Assembly (NCBI GenBank): GCA_900551505.1 | Contig: URWK01000099.1 | Span: forward strand, 1-5,509 | DNA from: an uncultured Ruminococcus sp. | GTDB lineage: Bacteria; Bacillota; Clostridia; Oscillospirales; Ruminococcaceae | Reading direction: 5' to 3' | DNA length: 5,509 nt | Shown here: in pieces, positions 1 through 5,509 of the stretch | How the letters are laid out: every line of letters begins with the position of its first letter | Numbering within the stretch: position 1 is the first letter of the stretch | Program-made: the position numbers and the translations under genes | Notes under the pieces: model-generated | Told to the model about the DNA's origin: nothing | The model's database searches: none | Seen by the model: the letters and a program-made list of their open reading frames with translations, nothing else

Positions 1-101
<101 letters not shown>

Positions 102-126
102 ACACCCATATAACTAAATTATCCGG

Positions 127-1800
127 TTAATTTCTTGAATAGCGGTAATCGCCCGAATACAGTTTTTTCTCAAAGTCTTCCGCAAGTACCGGCTTTGAAT
201 AGAGAAATCCTTGTGCAAGGTCACAGCCGATATTTTCGAGAAAATCCGCCTGTTCAGCGGTTTCCACGCCCTCACAGATTACTCTCATGTTTATTTTTTT
301 CGCCATGTTGGTCATGCTTTCGATAATAACTCTCTCTTTATGTGTAGGGTGTCTGAAATTGAAAAAGTCTTTGTCAAGCTTTATCGCATCGGCATCTATA
401 TCTTTCAGCAGGTTAAGAGATGAATAACCTGAACCGAAATCATCTATTGACACCGAAAAGCCGTTTTCTTTCAGCTTTAAGACTATTTCAGATATGGAAA
501 CCACATCGGAGGTCATGAACATTGTTTCCGTAAGCTCAATTTCTATATACTTATGTGGTACTTCATAGCGGTCAAGCACATTGCAGAGGTTCAGTATGAA
601 ATTGGGATTCAGCAAATGCAGTTTTGAAAAGTTCACCGATATCGGCACTATCTCAAGTCCGTCCGCTATCCACTTCTTTATGTAACCGCAAGTCTGTTCA
701 AGCATATAAAAATCAAGTCTGCATATAAATCCGTTATTCTCAAAAAGCTGTATGAACTTATCGGGAGTAATCAGAATACTTCCCTTATGCCATTTTACCA
801 ATGCTTCCGCACCACCGAGCCTGTCATTTTTCAATACAATTTTCGGCTGAAAATACACTTTAAATTCTCCGTTTTCAAGTGATTCAATCATAGTCGATTC
901 TATTTCGGTTGAGAGGAGCATTGTTTTTTTCATTTCCTCTGAAAATTCCACTGCATAAAGACTTGAATTTTTTCTTGCTTTTTCGCAGGCTATCGTTGTT
1001 CTTTCAAGTATTATGTCCATTGAAACATCTTCCGAAATTCTGTAAATTCCTATGTAATATTCGGGCTTGTACTCTATAAACTCCTTTGTGTAATGGCTTT
1101 TTACGGTGATTTTCAGTGAGTTTATGAATTCCATAAGGCTGTTTACACTTTTGTCTTTCAGCAGAACTATAAAGTTATCTCCGCCTATTCTTCCCGCTAT
1201 TCCGTCATCTTTCACGAAGCTGTCCAGACTGTCCGCAAGTTTCTTGATTATGTGGTTGCCCACCTCAAACCCGTAATTCTGGTTTATTATCCTGAATTGT
1301 CTGATATTGAGATACACAACCGTATAATCTGTAATTTTCGGATTATCTTTATTTTCCCTGCTCTCCTTGCGGATTTTTTCGCCATAGTCAAGAAATCCTC
1401 TTGCATTACTTATTCCCGTATCGAAATCAGTTCTTGCGGACTCTTTAAGGCGTTTTTGTGTATCTTTCAAGGCATACACCGAAAACATCGCCAGAGAAAA
1501 ATTATAAAGTTCTTTTACCTGCTCTTCTGTAAATTTATTATCTCCGCTGAAAAAGTACCTTGCTTCAATCTGTTCTGTATTATAGGAAAAGTCTGTATCA
1601 TATTTATCCTGTGCCGTTCCGTAAAGCTGTATTTCTTGCTTACCATCATTTATCAAGTATGTTATTTCAATCTTTATTGCTTTTATTTCAAGTGTTTCCG
1701 CTATATTCTCTATTGCTTTTTTCAATGCACTTATAGGCTTATCGGGATTAAGCAACAGCACGAACATTTCATTAAGTTTTTTAAAATTTTTCTGGTTCAT
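127..1800 (-). CDS. GGDEF-EAL protein, probable c-di-GMP phosphodiesterase with degenerate cyclase domain
   Basis: This 557-residue protein has no evident signal peptide or membrane segment, so it is probably cytoplasmic. Residues 1-120 are an unassigned N-terminal region, possibly GAF-like. Residues about 122-290 form a GGDEF domain. Its signature is GGDNF (206-210), with Asn for the usual Glu; the usual metal-binding Asp is Asn165, and the RxxD inhibitory site is absent (KDDG, 197-200). Diguanylate cyclase activity is therefore unlikely. Residues about 298-545 form an EAL domain that keeps the expected active-site residues: E332 of EAL, N390, E422 of ELTE, D453 and D454 in the DDFGSGYSS loop, K474, E510 and E513 of EGVE, and Q530. 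Hydrolysis of c-di-GMP to pGpG is the likely activity, with the GGDEF domain perhaps a GTP-binding regulatory module. The start at 1800 is preceded by AAAGGGGAAAG, with 7 bases between the GGGG and the ATG. The stop lies 26 bases from the homopolymer region and no terminator is visible. The input signal is unknown. Confidence 0.93.
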   Translation of the reverse strand: MNQKNFKKLNEMFVLLLNPDKPISALKKAIENIAETLEIKAIKIEITYLINDGKQEIQLYGTAQDKYDTDFSYNTEQIEARYFFSGDNKFTEEQVKELYNFSLAMFSVYALKDTQKRLKESARTDFDTGISNARGFLDYGEKIRKESRENKDNPKITDYTVVYLNIRQFRIINQNYGFEVGNHIIKKLADSLDSFVKDDGIAGRIGGDNFIVLLKDKSVNSLMEFINSLKITVKSHYTKEFIEYKPEYYIGIYRISEDVSMDIILERTTIACEKARKNSSLYAVEFSEEMKKTMLLSTEIESTMIESLENGEFKVYFQPKIVLKNDRLGGAEALVKWHKGSILITPDKFIQLFENNGFICRLDFYMLEQTCGYIKKWIADGLEIVPISVNFSKLHLLNPNFILNLCNVLDRYEVPHKYIEIELTETMFMTSDVVSISEIVLKLKENGFSVSIDDFGSGYSSLNLLKDIDADAIKLDKDFFNFRHPTHKERVIIESMTNMAKKINMRVICEGVETAEQADFLENIGCDLAQGFLYSKPVLAEDFEKKLYSGDYRYSRN

Positions 1801-1856
1801 TATCTTTCCCCTTTGTTATATATATTACACAAATTTTTTTCGCCTGTTTGGTCTTT

Positions 1857-1886
1857 ATTACATACATCATACATCAAAGTTATGAT
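1857..1886 (+). promoter_or_regulatory. Candidate divergent promoter for the M78 peptidase gene
   Basis: A plus-strand TATGAT (1881-1886) has a weak -35 match, ATTACA (1857-1862), at an 18-base spacing. It sits inside the spacer of the minus-strand promoter, so the two could not be occupied by polymerase at the same time. The -10 is good but the -35 is poor. No better promoter is visible between here and the start at 1970. Confidence 0.3.
1861..1874. repeat. Two tandem copies of CATACAT in the divergent promoter region
   Basis: CATACAT occurs twice back to back (1861-1867 and 1868-1874). The copies cover the -10 element of the minus-strand promoter and lie between the -35 and -10 of the plus-strand candidate. 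They could be a regulator site or a chance A+T-rich repeat. Confidence 0.4.
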
Positions 1887-1894
1887 TCTGTCAA
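1866..1894 (-). promoter_or_regulatory. Sigma-A type promoter of the GGDEF-EAL gene
   Basis: On the minus strand a perfect -35 TTGACA (1894-1889) is followed by exactly 17 bases and a -10 TATGAT (1871-1866, five of six consensus). Transcription would start near 1859, giving a leader of roughly 60 bases before the ATG at 1800. This is seen directly in the sequence; activity is inferred. Confidence 0.75.
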
Positions 1895-1916
1895 TTACTT
1901 TTCATGCAAATAACCT

Positions 1917-1933
1917 CTTTTACGGCTTTTACG
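1917..1933. repeat. Direct repeat of CTTTTACG
   Basis: CTTTTACG is present at 1917-1924 and again at 1926-1933, one base apart, in the leader of the M78 peptidase gene. A role as an operator is possible but there is no independent support. Confidence 0.3.
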
Positions 1934-1953
1934 TTAAACTGTATTTGTCCGAT

Positions 1954-1964
1954 AAAGGAGGTGA
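1954..1964 (+). promoter_or_regulatory. Ribosome binding site that fixes the M78 peptidase start
   Basis: AAAGGAGGTGA is almost perfectly complementary to the 16S rRNA 3' end and its GGAGG lies 8 bases before the ATG at 1970. The upstream in-frame ATG at 1904 has no comparable site and would translate through this sequence. The start is therefore placed at 1970. Confidence 0.85.
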
Positions 1965-1969
1965 TTTTT

Positions 1970-2551
1970 ATGAATTACGGAGTATACGGAAACTACCGGA
2001 AAATCAGAAACGCAAGTTGGAAATGCCTGATTGACTGCAATATTACATCTCTGCCTGTATCGCTTGATGAAATCATCACAAAATCAGATATTCATGTCAA
2101 ATATGAGAAAAGTCCTAACATCCTTGAATATGACGAAAAAGGGGCATCAATACTCACTCAGGAAGGTAAATGGTTCATCGTCATAAACAGCACGCTCAGT
2201 TACGAAGAAAGACGTTTCACGGTCGCTCATGAAATAGGTCATATATTTCTCGGTCATATGCTGACACCTATAGACGATATAGCATTTCTCACTTCCGGCA
2301 GAAAGCCCGCCGAAGAAAGTTCAGCCGATATGTTTGCCCTCAGACTTCTGTCACCTGCCTGCGTTCTCTGGGCATTGGACATAGAGAAAGCCAACGATAT
2401 TTCTGCACTCTGCCGTATCCCTGACAATTATGCACAAATCAGAGAGACTCGTATGAAAGAACTTATTAAACGTAATAAATTTCTTTCAAGCCCTGTAGAA
2501 CGCAGACTTTTTGAAAATTTCCGAAATTTCATTGAACTTTATCACATATGA
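1970..2551 (+). CDS. ImmA/IrrE-family (peptidase M78) metallopeptidase, stand-alone
   Basis: This 193-residue protein carries the zinc-peptidase motif HEIGH (87-91): His87 and His91 bind zinc and Glu88 is the catalytic base. The expected third ligand, Glu116, is in the downstream helix EESSADMFALRLLSP (115-129), which fits the family pattern of Glu, two residues, Ala-Asn/Asp, then FA..LL.P. The N-terminus, about 9-36, resembles the usual ImmA opening (YRKIR..SW to LPVSLDEI). No HTH, signal peptide or membrane segment is seen, so it is a soluble cytoplasmic protease. ImmA relatives cleave phage or ICE repressors, and IrrE cleaves DdrO. Here no XRE-type repressor is adjacent; the next gene is MarR-type, so the substrate is unknown. 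It is transcribed divergently from the GGDEF-EAL gene. No hairpin terminator follows, so some read-through into the next gene is possible. Confidence 0.9.
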   Translation: MNYGVYGNYRKIRNASWKCLIDCNITSLPVSLDEIITKSDIHVKYEKSPNILEYDEKGASILTQEGKWFIVINSTLSYEERRFTVAHEIGHIFLGHMLTPIDDIAFLTSGRKPAEESSADMFALRLLSPACVLWALDIEKANDISALCRIPDNYAQIRETRMKELIKRNKFLSSPVERRLFENFRNFIELYHI

Positions 2552-2586
2552 GTTTATTTCCGAACGTTATTTCCTATAACTATTCC

Positions 2587-2615
2587 TTGACAATTGCAGA
2601 AAACCATGATAAAAT
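2587..2615 (+). promoter_or_regulatory. Sigma-A type promoter of the MarR gene
   Basis: A perfect TTGACA (2587-2592), 17 bases, then TAAAAT (2610-2615, five of six consensus). The predicted transcription start is about 2622, some 44 bases before the ATG at 2666. This indicates that the MarR gene is transcribed independently of the upstream peptidase gene. Confidence 0.8.
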
Positions 2616-2620
2616 ATTAC

Positions 2621-2633
2621 TTAACCAAGTTAA
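2621..2633. promoter_or_regulatory. Inverted repeat over the MarR gene start site, probable autoregulatory operator
   Basis: TTAAC-CAA-GTTAA is a perfect dyad with 5-bp arms and a 3-base centre. It begins 5 bases after the -10 and spans the predicted +1. MarR dimers typically bind such palindromes in their own promoters and block transcription. I found no second copy of the dyad in the window, including upstream of rtcB and fba, so autoregulation is the simplest reading. Confidence 0.55.
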
Positions 2634-2665
2634 ATATTTCTCCTCGACAGAAAGGATTTTGTTTA

Positions 2666-3136
2666 ATGTCACCACCAAATTATTTCTTAAACGCCATTCA
2701 GACACTTCGCAAAGCCAATATCAGATTATCTGTATACGGATTTGCACATGGTGAAATTGTGATACTTGACACTATTCAGAAAATTTCGGACTCCTCAGAT
2801 AACGGGGTCAAGGTTACTCAGATAGCAAAAGCCCTTGATATTTCTGTTCCTGCTGTTTCAAAGTCAGTCAATTCCCTTGAAAAGAAAGGCTTTATCTCCA
2901 GAATTGAAAATAACTCAGACCGCAGAGTAACATATATTAAGATGACGGAAAAAGGATATGAACATCTTAAACAGGGCTGTGACATAAGTGAAAGAATTAA
3001 AAAACGAATAGAAAAGGATATTGGACACGAACGTTTTACGGAATTTTTCAGAACATTGCACGAAATACCCGACATCATACTTGACGAACTCAATATTATA
3101 GCAGACGAACTCGACAAAAAAAATAAACACTGTTAA
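2666..3136 (+). CDS. MarR-family winged-helix transcriptional regulator
   Basis: This 156-residue protein is of normal MarR length. The central winged helix-turn-helix comprises VKVTQIAKALDIS (48-60), a recognition helix within VPAVSKSVNSLEKKGFISR (61-79), and a wing at about 82-95 with the conserved Asp-Arg (D85, R86) before VTYIKMTEKG. The flanking helices, about 3-42 and 98-150, would form the dimer interface. The start at 2666 was chosen because AGAAAGGA (2649-2656) precedes it by 9 bases; the in-frame ATG at 2594 lies upstream of the predicted transcription start and has no good ribosome site. The gene has its own promoter and a dyad over the start site, which suggests negative autoregulation. 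Many MarR genes sit beside a transporter or enzyme they control. Here the downstream neighbours are rtcB and an aldolase, so the target and the ligand cannot be told. Cys105 and the terminal Cys156 do not match the OhrR redox-cysteine position. Confidence 0.9.
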   Translation: MSPPNYFLNAIQTLRKANIRLSVYGFAHGEIVILDTIQKISDSSDNGVKVTQIAKALDISVPAVSKSVNSLEKKGFISRIENNSDRRVTYIKMTEKGYEHLKQGCDISERIKKRIEKDIGHERFTEFFRTLHEIPDIILDELNIIADELDKKNKHC

Positions 3137-3140
3137 AATG

Positions 3141-3175
3141 CTCTCCCGTTACAATTGCGGGAGAGATTATATATT
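3141..3175 (+). terminator. Hairpin after the MarR gene, probable terminator
   Basis: CTCTCCCG (3141-3148) and CGGGAGAG (3158-3165) form a perfect 8-bp GC-rich stem with a 9-base loop, starting 4 bases after the stop codon. The following ATTATATATT is A+T-rich but not a clean T-run, so termination may be partial. On the minus strand the hairpin is followed by CATTTT, which is also weak. Confidence 0.6.
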
Positions 3176-3202
3176 AACTCTATAAAGAAAGGACTGATTT
3201 AA

Positions 3203-3262
3203 ATGACTGAATATCAAAAAATATACTCATACATCGGAACAAGGAGGATTTTTACAATCTGA
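3203..3262 (+). CDS. Possible 19-residue leader peptide upstream of rtcB
   Basis: This short reading frame encodes MTEYQKIYSYIGTRRIFTI. It is preceded by GAAAGGA (3187-3193) at a good spacing of 9 bases, so translation is plausible. It has three Tyr codons (3212, 3224, 3230) and tandem AGG-AGG Arg codons (3242-3247). The AGG codons are part of the 5' arm of the hairpin at 3241-3280, so a translating ribosome would disturb that structure. It ends 47 bases before rtcB. It may be a regulatory leader peptide, a genuine microprotein, or the surviving 5' end of a decayed gene. I do not recognise the sequence. No strong promoter lies between the preceding hairpin and this start; the best is a weak GTTACA-N16-TATATT (3148-3175). 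Confidence 0.4.
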   Translation: MTEYQKIYSYIGTRRIFTI

Positions 3263-3302
3263 TTTAACAAAATTCTCCTTCTGACTTGCTGCACAAAAGG
3301 AG
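3241..3302 (+). promoter_or_regulatory. Alternative hairpins in the rtcB leader involving its ribosome binding site
   Basis: Arm 1, AAGGAGGATTTT (3241-3252), pairs with arm 2, AAAATTCTCCTT (3269-3280), over 12 consecutive pairs including one G-U (G3247 with T3274), around a 16-base loop. The CTCCTT of arm 2 (3275-3280) can instead pair with AAGGAG (3297-3302) in the rtcB ribosome binding site over 6 pairs, also with a 16-base loop. The two pairings exclude each other: the first frees the rtcB site and the second hides it. The pairings are visible in the sequence; a switching function is inferred. No T-run follows the long hairpin, so it is not a terminator. Confidence 0.5.
3295..3302 (+). promoter_or_regulatory. 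Ribosome binding site that fixes the rtcB start
   Basis: AAAAGGAG lies 7 bases before the ATG at 3310. The upstream in-frame ATG at 3286 would add eight residues and has no such site; known RtcB proteins begin close to the chosen residue. The start is therefore placed at 3310. Confidence 0.85.
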
Positions 3303-3309
3303 TAAATTA

Positions 3310-4527
3310 ATGATTGAAATTAAAGGAAAATTTAACTCGGCAAAAATCTTTACCGACAACGTTGAGCAGGAGGCAATCGCACAAATTATTGCCCTCTGCA
3401 ACCAGCCCTTCACCCAAGGTCAGACTATCCGCATGATGCCCGATATTCACGCAGGTTCAGGCTGTACAGTCGGCACAACTATGACCATTACCGACAAGGC
3501 TGTCCCTAATATCGTAGGTGTTGACATCGGTTGCGGTATGGAAACGGTTATACTCAAAGAAAAACACATTGAACTTCAGAAACTCGACAAGCTGATTTAC
3601 AGAAAAATCCCGTCAGGCTTTGCCATAAGGGAAAACCCTCACAGATACGCACAAAAAACAAAACTTGAACAACTTTTCTGTATCGAACACATCAACCTCG
3701 AAAAAGCCGAAAAAAGTATAGGCACTCTCGGCGGAGGAAATCACTTTATCGAAGCAGATATTGACGAGGACGGGAAAATTTACATCGTTGTTCATTCAGG
3801 TTCAAGACATCTCGGTCTTGAAGTAGCGAAATATTACCAGAATGAAGCTTACAGAAGACTTAATGCTCCCGATATGAAAGAAATTAACAGCCTTATTGAA
3901 AAGTACAAGTCCGCAGGAAAACAGAAAGAAATTCAGAAAGCTTTGAAAGAACTTGAAAAGTCTTCCGTAAAGCGTACTGCGATACCGAAACACCTTGCAT
4001 ACACGGAGGGAGAACTCTTTGAACAATATATTCACGATATGAAAATTGTTCAGGAATTCGCCCTCATCAACAGGCAAGCCATGATTTACGAAATTATCAA
4101 AGGCATGGGACTTCATGTAACGGAACAATTTTCGACCATTCACAATTATATCGACACCGAAAACATGATTCTGCGAAAAGGTGCGGTTTCCGCACAGCTC
4201 GGCGAAAAACTGATTATCCCGATAAATATGCGTGACGGAAGCCTTATATGCACGGGCAAGGGCAACCCCGACTGGAATTTCTCAGCTCCTCACGGTGCGG
4301 GCAGACTTATGTCACGTTCAGAGGCTAAACAGTCTTTCACGGTTTCGGAATTTAAAAAGCAGATGAAAGATGTTTTTACCACTTCCGTAAACGCTTCCAC
4401 ACTTGATGAATGTCCCATGGCTTACAAGAGTATCAATGATATTCTCTCAAATATCGGCGATACGGTAACGGTTGAACACATAATTAAGCCTATATATAAC
4501 TTCAAAGCCGGCATCGAAGAAGACTAA
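3310..4527 (+). CDS. rtcB: RtcB, tRNA-splicing / RNA-repair ligase
   Basis: RtcB joins RNA ends bearing 2',3'-cyclic phosphate (or 3'-phosphate) and 5'-OH, using GTP and Mn2+, through a guanylylated histidine. In bacteria it is mainly linked to repair of cleaved tRNA and rRNA. The 405-residue protein matches the usual bacterial length of about 400. It shows MPDIHAGSGCTVGTT (43-57), GVDIGCGM (70-77) with metal ligand Cys75, GGGNH (141-145) with His145, VHSGSR (161-166) with His162, and HNY (278-280) with His278. The RKGAVSAQLGE and PHGAGR motifs follow, with His328 the predicted guanylylation site. All expected catalytic residues are present. Residues about 188-222 are a Lys/Glu-rich helical stretch. 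Two tandem TAA stops end the gene. No RtcA cyclase, archease or RtcR regulator is in the window. Regulation may involve the structured leader just upstream. Confidence 0.95.
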   Translation: MIEIKGKFNSAKIFTDNVEQEAIAQIIALCNQPFTQGQTIRMMPDIHAGSGCTVGTTMTITDKAVPNIVGVDIGCGMETVILKEKHIELQKLDKLIYRKIPSGFAIRENPHRYAQKTKLEQLFCIEHINLEKAEKSIGTLGGGNHFIEADIDEDGKIYIVVHSGSRHLGLEVAKYYQNEAYRRLNAPDMKEINSLIEKYKSAGKQKEIQKALKELEKSSVKRTAIPKHLAYTEGELFEQYIHDMKIVQEFALINRQAMIYEIIKGMGLHVTEQFSTIHNYIDTENMILRKGAVSAQLGEKLIIPINMRDGSLICTGKGNPDWNFSAPHGAGRLMSRSEAKQSFTVSEFKKQMKDVFTTSVNASTLDECPMAYKSINDILSNIGDTVTVEHIIKPIYNFKAGIEED

Positions 4528-4547
4528 TAATTTTTTGTCGGAAATTC

Positions 4548-4576
4548 TTGATTTTTACGCAGTTATGTTATATAAT
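4548..4576 (+). promoter_or_regulatory. Strong sigma-A type promoter of the aldolase gene
   Basis: TTGATT (4548-4553), exactly 17 bases, then a perfect TATAAT (4571-4576). Transcription would start near 4583, giving a leader of about 55 bases. This fits high, constitutive expression of a glycolytic gene. A T-run at 4531-4536 after rtcB has no clear preceding stem, so a terminator for rtcB is not supported. Confidence 0.85.
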
Positions 4577-4605
4577 TATAAAAGGCAATGGTCCAAATAT
4601 TTTTA

Positions 4606-4628
4606 AGGTCTTTCGACCTAACAGGAGG
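4606..4628 (+). promoter_or_regulatory. Small leader hairpin and ribosome binding site of the aldolase gene
   Basis: AGGTC (4606-4610) and GACCT (4615-4619) form a 5-bp stem with a TTTC loop, ending 3 bases before the strong AGGAGG site (4623-4628), which lies 9 bases before the ATG. Such a 5' hairpin may stabilise the mRNA or keep the ribosome site open. The stem is short and could be chance. Confidence 0.4.
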
Positions 4629-4637
4629 AATTTTTAA

Positions 4638-5501
4638 ATGTTAGTATCAGCAAAAGATATGATGGAAAAAGCCAGAGACGGCAAATATGCTGTTGGTCAG
4701 TTCAACATCAACAACCTTGAATGGACAAAGGCTATCCTTCTCACAGCAGAAGAACTTCGCTCACCGGTTATCCTTGGTGTTTCTGAAGGTGCAGGAAAAT
4801 ATATGTGCGGTTACAAGACTGTTGTAGGTATGGTTAATGGTATGCTTGAAGAACTCAAGATTACTGTTCCTGTTGCTCTCCACCTCGACCACGGCTCATT
4901 TGAAGGTGCTAAGGCTTGTATCAATGCAGGTTTCTCATCTATCATGTTTGACGGCTCACACTATCCGATTGAAGAAAACATTGCAAAGACTACTGCTCTC
5001 GTAAATACTTGTGATGTTCTCGGTATCTCCCTCGAAGCTGAAGTTGGTTCTATCGGCGGTGAAGAAGACGGCGTTATCGGTGCCGGCGAATGTGCAGACC
5101 CTAACGAATGCAAAATGATTGCTGACCTCGGCGTTACTATGCTCGCAGCAGGTATCGGAAACATTCACGGTAAATATCCTGAAAACTGGGCAGGACTTTC
5201 TTTTGAAACTCTCGCAGCAGTTAAGGAAAAGGTTGGCGATATGCCTCTCGTTCTCCACGGTGGTACAGGTATCCCTGATGACCAGATTAAGAAGGCTATT
5301 TCTCTCGGCGTTGCAAAGATTAACGTTAACACAGAATGCCAGTGGGCTTTCCAGGAAGCTACAAGAAAGTACATCGAAGAAGGCAAGGACCTTCAGGGCA
5401 AGGGCTTCGACCCAAGAAAACTCCTTTACCCAGGATTTGAAGCTATCAAGGCTAAGGTTAAGGAAAAGATGGAACTTTTCGGTTCAGTAGGCAAGGCTTA
5501 A
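4638..5501 (+). CDS. fba: Class II fructose-1,6-bisphosphate aldolase
   Basis: This zinc-dependent glycolytic enzyme reversibly splits fructose 1,6-bisphosphate into dihydroxyacetone phosphate and glyceraldehyde 3-phosphate in the cytoplasm. The 287-residue protein is close in length to Bacillus FbaA. It opens with the typical VSAKDMMEKARDGKYAVGQFN, and has LHLDH (81-85) with catalytic Asp84 and zinc ligand His85. EAEVGSIGGEEDG (133-145) follows, then GNIHGKY (174-180) with zinc ligand His177, LHGGTG (206-211) with zinc ligand His207, and KINVNTE (227-233), the substrate phosphate/ketose-binding loop seen in Bacillus-type enzymes. Tagatose-bisphosphate aldolases (GatY/KbaY) share this fold, but no galactitol or tagatose genes are nearby and the sequence is FbaA-like. 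Leucine is encoded by CTT or CTC except for a TTA at codon 2, unlike the more mixed use in rtcB, which together with the near-consensus promoter points to high expression. The gene is complete. Confidence 0.96.
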   Translation: MLVSAKDMMEKARDGKYAVGQFNINNLEWTKAILLTAEELRSPVILGVSEGAGKYMCGYKTVVGMVNGMLEELKITVPVALHLDHGSFEGAKACINAGFSSIMFDGSHYPIEENIAKTTALVNTCDVLGISLEAEVGSIGGEEDGVIGAGECADPNECKMIADLGVTMLAAGIGNIHGKYPENWAGLSFETLAAVKEKVGDMPLVLHGGTGIPDDQIKKAISLGVAKINVNTECQWAFQEATRKYIEEGKDLQGKGFDPRKLLYPGFEAIKAKVKEKMELFGSVGKA

Positions 5502-5509
5502 TTCCTGAC

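Noticed and set aside
1252..2034. A 260-codon plus-strand open frame opposite the GGDEF-EAL gene
   Set aside because: It is antisense to a clear domain-bearing gene, rich in Phe, Ile, Cys and Tyr as expected of a shadow frame, and crosses the divergent promoter region and the start of the M78 peptidase gene.
2548..2754. A 68-codon frame whose ATG overlaps the peptidase stop (ATGA), suggesting translational coupling
   Set aside because: It runs through the MarR promoter and dyad and into the MarR gene in another frame, has no recognisable domain, and no good ribosome site precedes it.
3241..3280. The 12-bp hairpin considered as a rho-independent terminator
   Set aside because: No T-run follows the 3' arm, and the stem is A+T-rich at its loop end. 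A role around the ribosome site fits better.
4588..4644. An 18-codon frame in the aldolase leader overlapping the fba start
   Set aside because: Its possible ribosome site (AAAAGG, 4580-4585) is only 2 bases from the ATG and straddles the predicted transcription start, so translation is unlikely.
4956..5490. Several open frames on both strands within the aldolase gene
   Set aside because: They overlap a complete, motif-verified fba gene and have no ribosome sites or recognisable domains. They are by-products of its biased codon use.

Overview
The window looks like the end of a contig from a low-to-moderate GC Gram-positive bacterium of the Clostridia, most likely a gut Ruminococcus-like (Oscillospiraceae) relative. 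That view rests on strong AGGAGG-type ribosome binding sites, sigma-A type promoters with 17-base spacers, a Bacillus-type class II aldolase and the protein families present. It is an inference, because no taxonomic marker gene is present.

Layout: positions 1-101 are homopolymer runs (T, then G, then C), probably an assembly or sequencing artefact. Positions 127-1800 (minus strand) encode a cytoplasmic GGDEF-EAL protein with a degenerate cyclase domain and a complete set of EAL catalytic residues, probably a c-di-GMP phosphodiesterase. A 169-base divergent intergenic region carries its good promoter (TTGACA-N17-TATGAT) and a weaker candidate for the opposite strand. On the plus strand follow a stand-alone ImmA/IrrE (M78) metallopeptidase (1970-2551), a MarR-type regulator (2666-3136) with its own promoter and a likely autoregulatory dyad over the start site, a hairpin, a short leader region, the RNA ligase RtcB (3310-4527), and class II fructose-bisphosphate aldolase (4638-5501) behind a near-consensus promoter.

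The genes do not form one obvious pathway: a second-messenger enzyme, a protease, a regulator, an RNA-repair ligase and a glycolytic enzyme, mostly with separate promoters. The most interesting region is the 173-base gap between the MarR gene and rtcB. It holds a 19-codon ORF with a good ribosome binding site, whose last codons include tandem AGG-AGG. These codons lie in the 5' arm of a 12-bp hairpin whose 3' arm (CTCCTT) could instead pair with the rtcB ribosome binding site. This resembles a translational attenuator, but it is a hypothesis from sequence alone. The rest is ordinary chromosomal content.
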